From assembly GCF_031195445.1 (NCBI RefSeq), contig NZ_CP133480.1, positions 4,704,501 through 4,768,500 of the forward strand: a DNA stretch of 64,000 nucleotides, in the 5' to 3' direction. The DNA comes from Acuticoccus sp. MNP-M23. GTDB lineage: Bacteria > Pseudomonadota > Alphaproteobacteria > Rhizobiales > Amorphaceae. The translations under genes were made by a program, and so were the position numbers. The notes beneath the pieces were generated by a model, which did no database searches, was not told the origin of the DNA, and saw nothing but the letters and a program-made list of their open reading frames with translations. Of this stretch, positions 62,722-64,000 are shown piece by piece (positions within the stretch are counted from its first letter, which is position 1; every line of letters begins with the position of its first letter).

Positions 62722-63875
62722 GTTTCCTCCCGAAGCGCCCCATGCAGCGCCATGTCGTCTCGGTGAACCATCGTTGTGCGCGCTCGATTGCCCACAACTG
62801 AAGGGATAGAATCGGTTTTCTGTCCCTTTATCAAGCGGGCGTCGTCCGCATCGTAGGCGACGAGCCCTCTTCCGATCTCGTGATCGCCGGGATCGAGCAG
62901 CCGCACCGCATCGCCCCGCGCAAAAGAACCCTCCACCGCGCTGACCCCGGCCGCCAGAAGGCTGCGGCCGCGCTGGATCGCTGCCACCGCGCCCGCATCC
63001 AGCCGCAACGCCCCTCTTGCAGTCAGTGACCCTGCAATCCAGATCTTGCGCGCGGTGACGGGATCGGTGCGGGGGTGGAACCACGTGGCGCGAGCCCCAT
63101 TCCGGATGGCCGCCAGGGGATGCGGCACCCGGCCGGACGCGATTGCCATGGCGACGCCAGCTTCGGTGGCGATGCGCGCGGCATCCACCTTCGTCTTCAT
63201 CCCGCCGCGGGAGAGGACAGAGGCCGCATCCCCCGCCATCGCGAAGATCTCCGGCGTCAGATGCGGCACGTCGGGAATGAAGCGTGCGCCCGGGTCGGTG
63301 GCCGGGGGGGCGGTGTAGAGGCCGTCGATGTCGCTGAGGAGCACCAGACAGTCGGCAGAAATCATGGTGGCGACGCGGGCGGCCAGCCTGTCGTTGTCGC
63401 CGTAGCGGATTTCGCTGGTGGCGATGGTGTCGTTCTCGTTGATGACGGGGACGACGCCGGCGCGCAAAAGCTCTGCGACCGTCGTGCGGGCGTTGAGGTA
63501 GGCGCGTCGCTCCTCGGTGTCGCGCACGGTGAGGAGGACCTGAGCGGCCCGCATCCCCTCGCGCGCCAGAGCGGCGGACCACTCGGCGGCCAGCGCAATC
63601 TGCCCGACGGCAGCGGCCGCCTGGCTTTCCTCCAGCCGCAGCGGGCGCGGACCGTAGCCGATGGGCGTGCGCCCAAGCGCGATGGCACCGGAGGACACCA
63701 CAACCACCTCCGCCTGCCGGTGCAGGACCGCAAGGTCGGCGGCAAGCGTTGCCAGCCATTCGCGGCGCGCGTTGCCCTCGCCGTCCACCAGCAGTGCGGA
63801 GCCCAGCTTCACCACAATACGGCGGGCGCCCGTCAGCCAGTCGAGCGACGAACGGGCCTCGCTCAGGGACGCCAC
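62718..63875 (-). CDS. proB: Glutamate 5-kinase ProB with PUA domain
   Basis: This 385-residue enzyme phosphorylates glutamate in the first step of proline synthesis. The amino-acid kinase domain shows [28 protein letters not shown] and YGDNDRLAA, the usual substrate-binding segments; the C-terminal PUA domain runs from about residue 280. It starts with GTG 11 bases inside the end of obgE, and its stop overlaps the proA start. Confidence 0.95.
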   Translation of the reverse strand: MASLSEARSSLDWLTGARRIVVKLGSALLVDGEGNARREWLATLAADLAVLHRQAEVVVVSSGAIALGRTPIGYGPRPLRLEESQAAAAVGQIALAAEWSAALAREGMRAAQVLLTVRDTEERRAYLNARTTVAELLRAGVVPVINENDTIATSEIRYGDNDRLAARVATMISADCLVLLSDIDGLYTAPPATDPGARFIPDVPHLTPEIFAMAGDAASVLSRGGMKTKVDAARIATEAGVAMAIASGRVPHPLAAIRNGARATWFHPRTDPVTARKIWIAGSLTARGALRLDAGAVAAIQRGRSLLAAGVSAVEGSFARGDAVRLLDPGDHEIGRGLVAYDADDARLIKGQKTDSIPSVVGNRARTTMVHRDDMALHGALREET

Positions 63876-64000
63876 GGCGCTTCTGCCTTCGCCGCGGCCT
63901 CCGGCGCCGGCTCGCCGCGGGCGGCGTCGATCACCTTGCGCAGCGCACGCAGCATCTCGGTCATGCCGAGCCCGGTGGCGGCCGAAATCATCATGACGCC
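63863..64000 (-). CDS. obgE: GTPase ObgE/CgtA, C-terminal end (runs off the window)
   Basis: Only the last 45 codons are present. The translated end, [20 protein letters not shown] and an Ala/Glu-rich tail, matches the G5 loop (SA) and final helix of the Obg G domain. The obgE-proB-proA order is typical of alphaproteobacteria. Its stop at 63863-63865 lies 10 bases beyond the proB start codon's first base, so proB is translationally coupled. Confidence 0.8.
   Translation of the reverse strand, partial: GVMMISAATGLGMTEMLRALRKVIDAARGEPAPEAAAKAEAPWRP

Noticed and set aside
62722-63759. An upstream extension of proA that would make a protein of 769 residues
   Set aside because: The extension reads proB in a wrong frame; a GTG with GGAGGAAAC at 62721 is the natural ProA start.

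Overview
The window looks like a chromosomal segment of a GC-rich alphaproteobacterium, most likely in the Hyphomicrobiales (Rhizobiales). The pointers are a SciP (DUF1153) gene with a CtrA-like box, the DUF4169/ribbon-helix-helix/fumC neighbourhood, an obgE-proB-proA-nadD-rsfS-rlmH-(envC-like)-ctpA block, choXWV/betI/betA, and frequent GTG/TTG starts with ATGA/GTGA overlaps. No phage, IS element, integrase or CRISPR array was found.

Layout. 1-6.0 kb: an aerobic aryl-CoA catabolic cluster (aryl-CoA ligase start, acyl-CoA dehydrogenase, enoyl-CoA hydratase, MarR, SDR) divergent from a fused flavin monooxygenase/Old-Yellow-Enzyme protein of the 2-aminobenzoyl-CoA / salicylyl-CoA hydroxylase type. 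6.0-11.9 kb: mixed housekeeping genes (secreted GH3 hydrolase, EF-hand protein, NUDIX, metallophosphoesterase, sciP, mnmA, methyltransferase, CAU tRNA). 11.9-13.7 kb: an AT-rich, dyad-rich leader and an RTX protein. 13.8-18.1 kb: SulP permease, tandem universal stress protein, kinase/ATPase fusion. 18.2-26.0 kb: a LysR-controlled NMT1-type ABC importer with an SDR, then MFS/aldo-keto reductase with LysR. 26.3-27.8 kb: triheme cytochrome c. 27.9-33.8 kb: nagA-nagB divergent from a TRAP transporter and a ROK-type regulator, an amino-sugar uptake and catabolism locus. 33.8-39.2 kb: phnD-phnC-phnE-phnE importer divergent from a Na/Pi symporter with a Pho-box-like sequence between them.

39.2-47.8 kb is the least ordinary part. 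Three tandem paralogous RTX proteins are preceded on the same strand by a single-domain globin and a LysR regulator. This half is mirrored across a 134-bp divergent promoter by a second LysR and a second globin. 47.8-53.1 kb is a choline uptake and oxidation locus (choV-choW-choX divergent from betI-betA, BetI-like operator between). 53.1-55.5 kb carries RHH, DUF4169, fumC and an XRE regulator. 57.2-64 kb is the conserved obgE-to-ctpA block.

The strongest single discovery is at 56.05-56.34 kb: a tRNA-Thr(GGU) gene interrupted after U36 by a 219-nt ORF-less group I intron. Its core closely resembles the Azoarcus tRNA-Ile IC3 ribozyme as I remember it.
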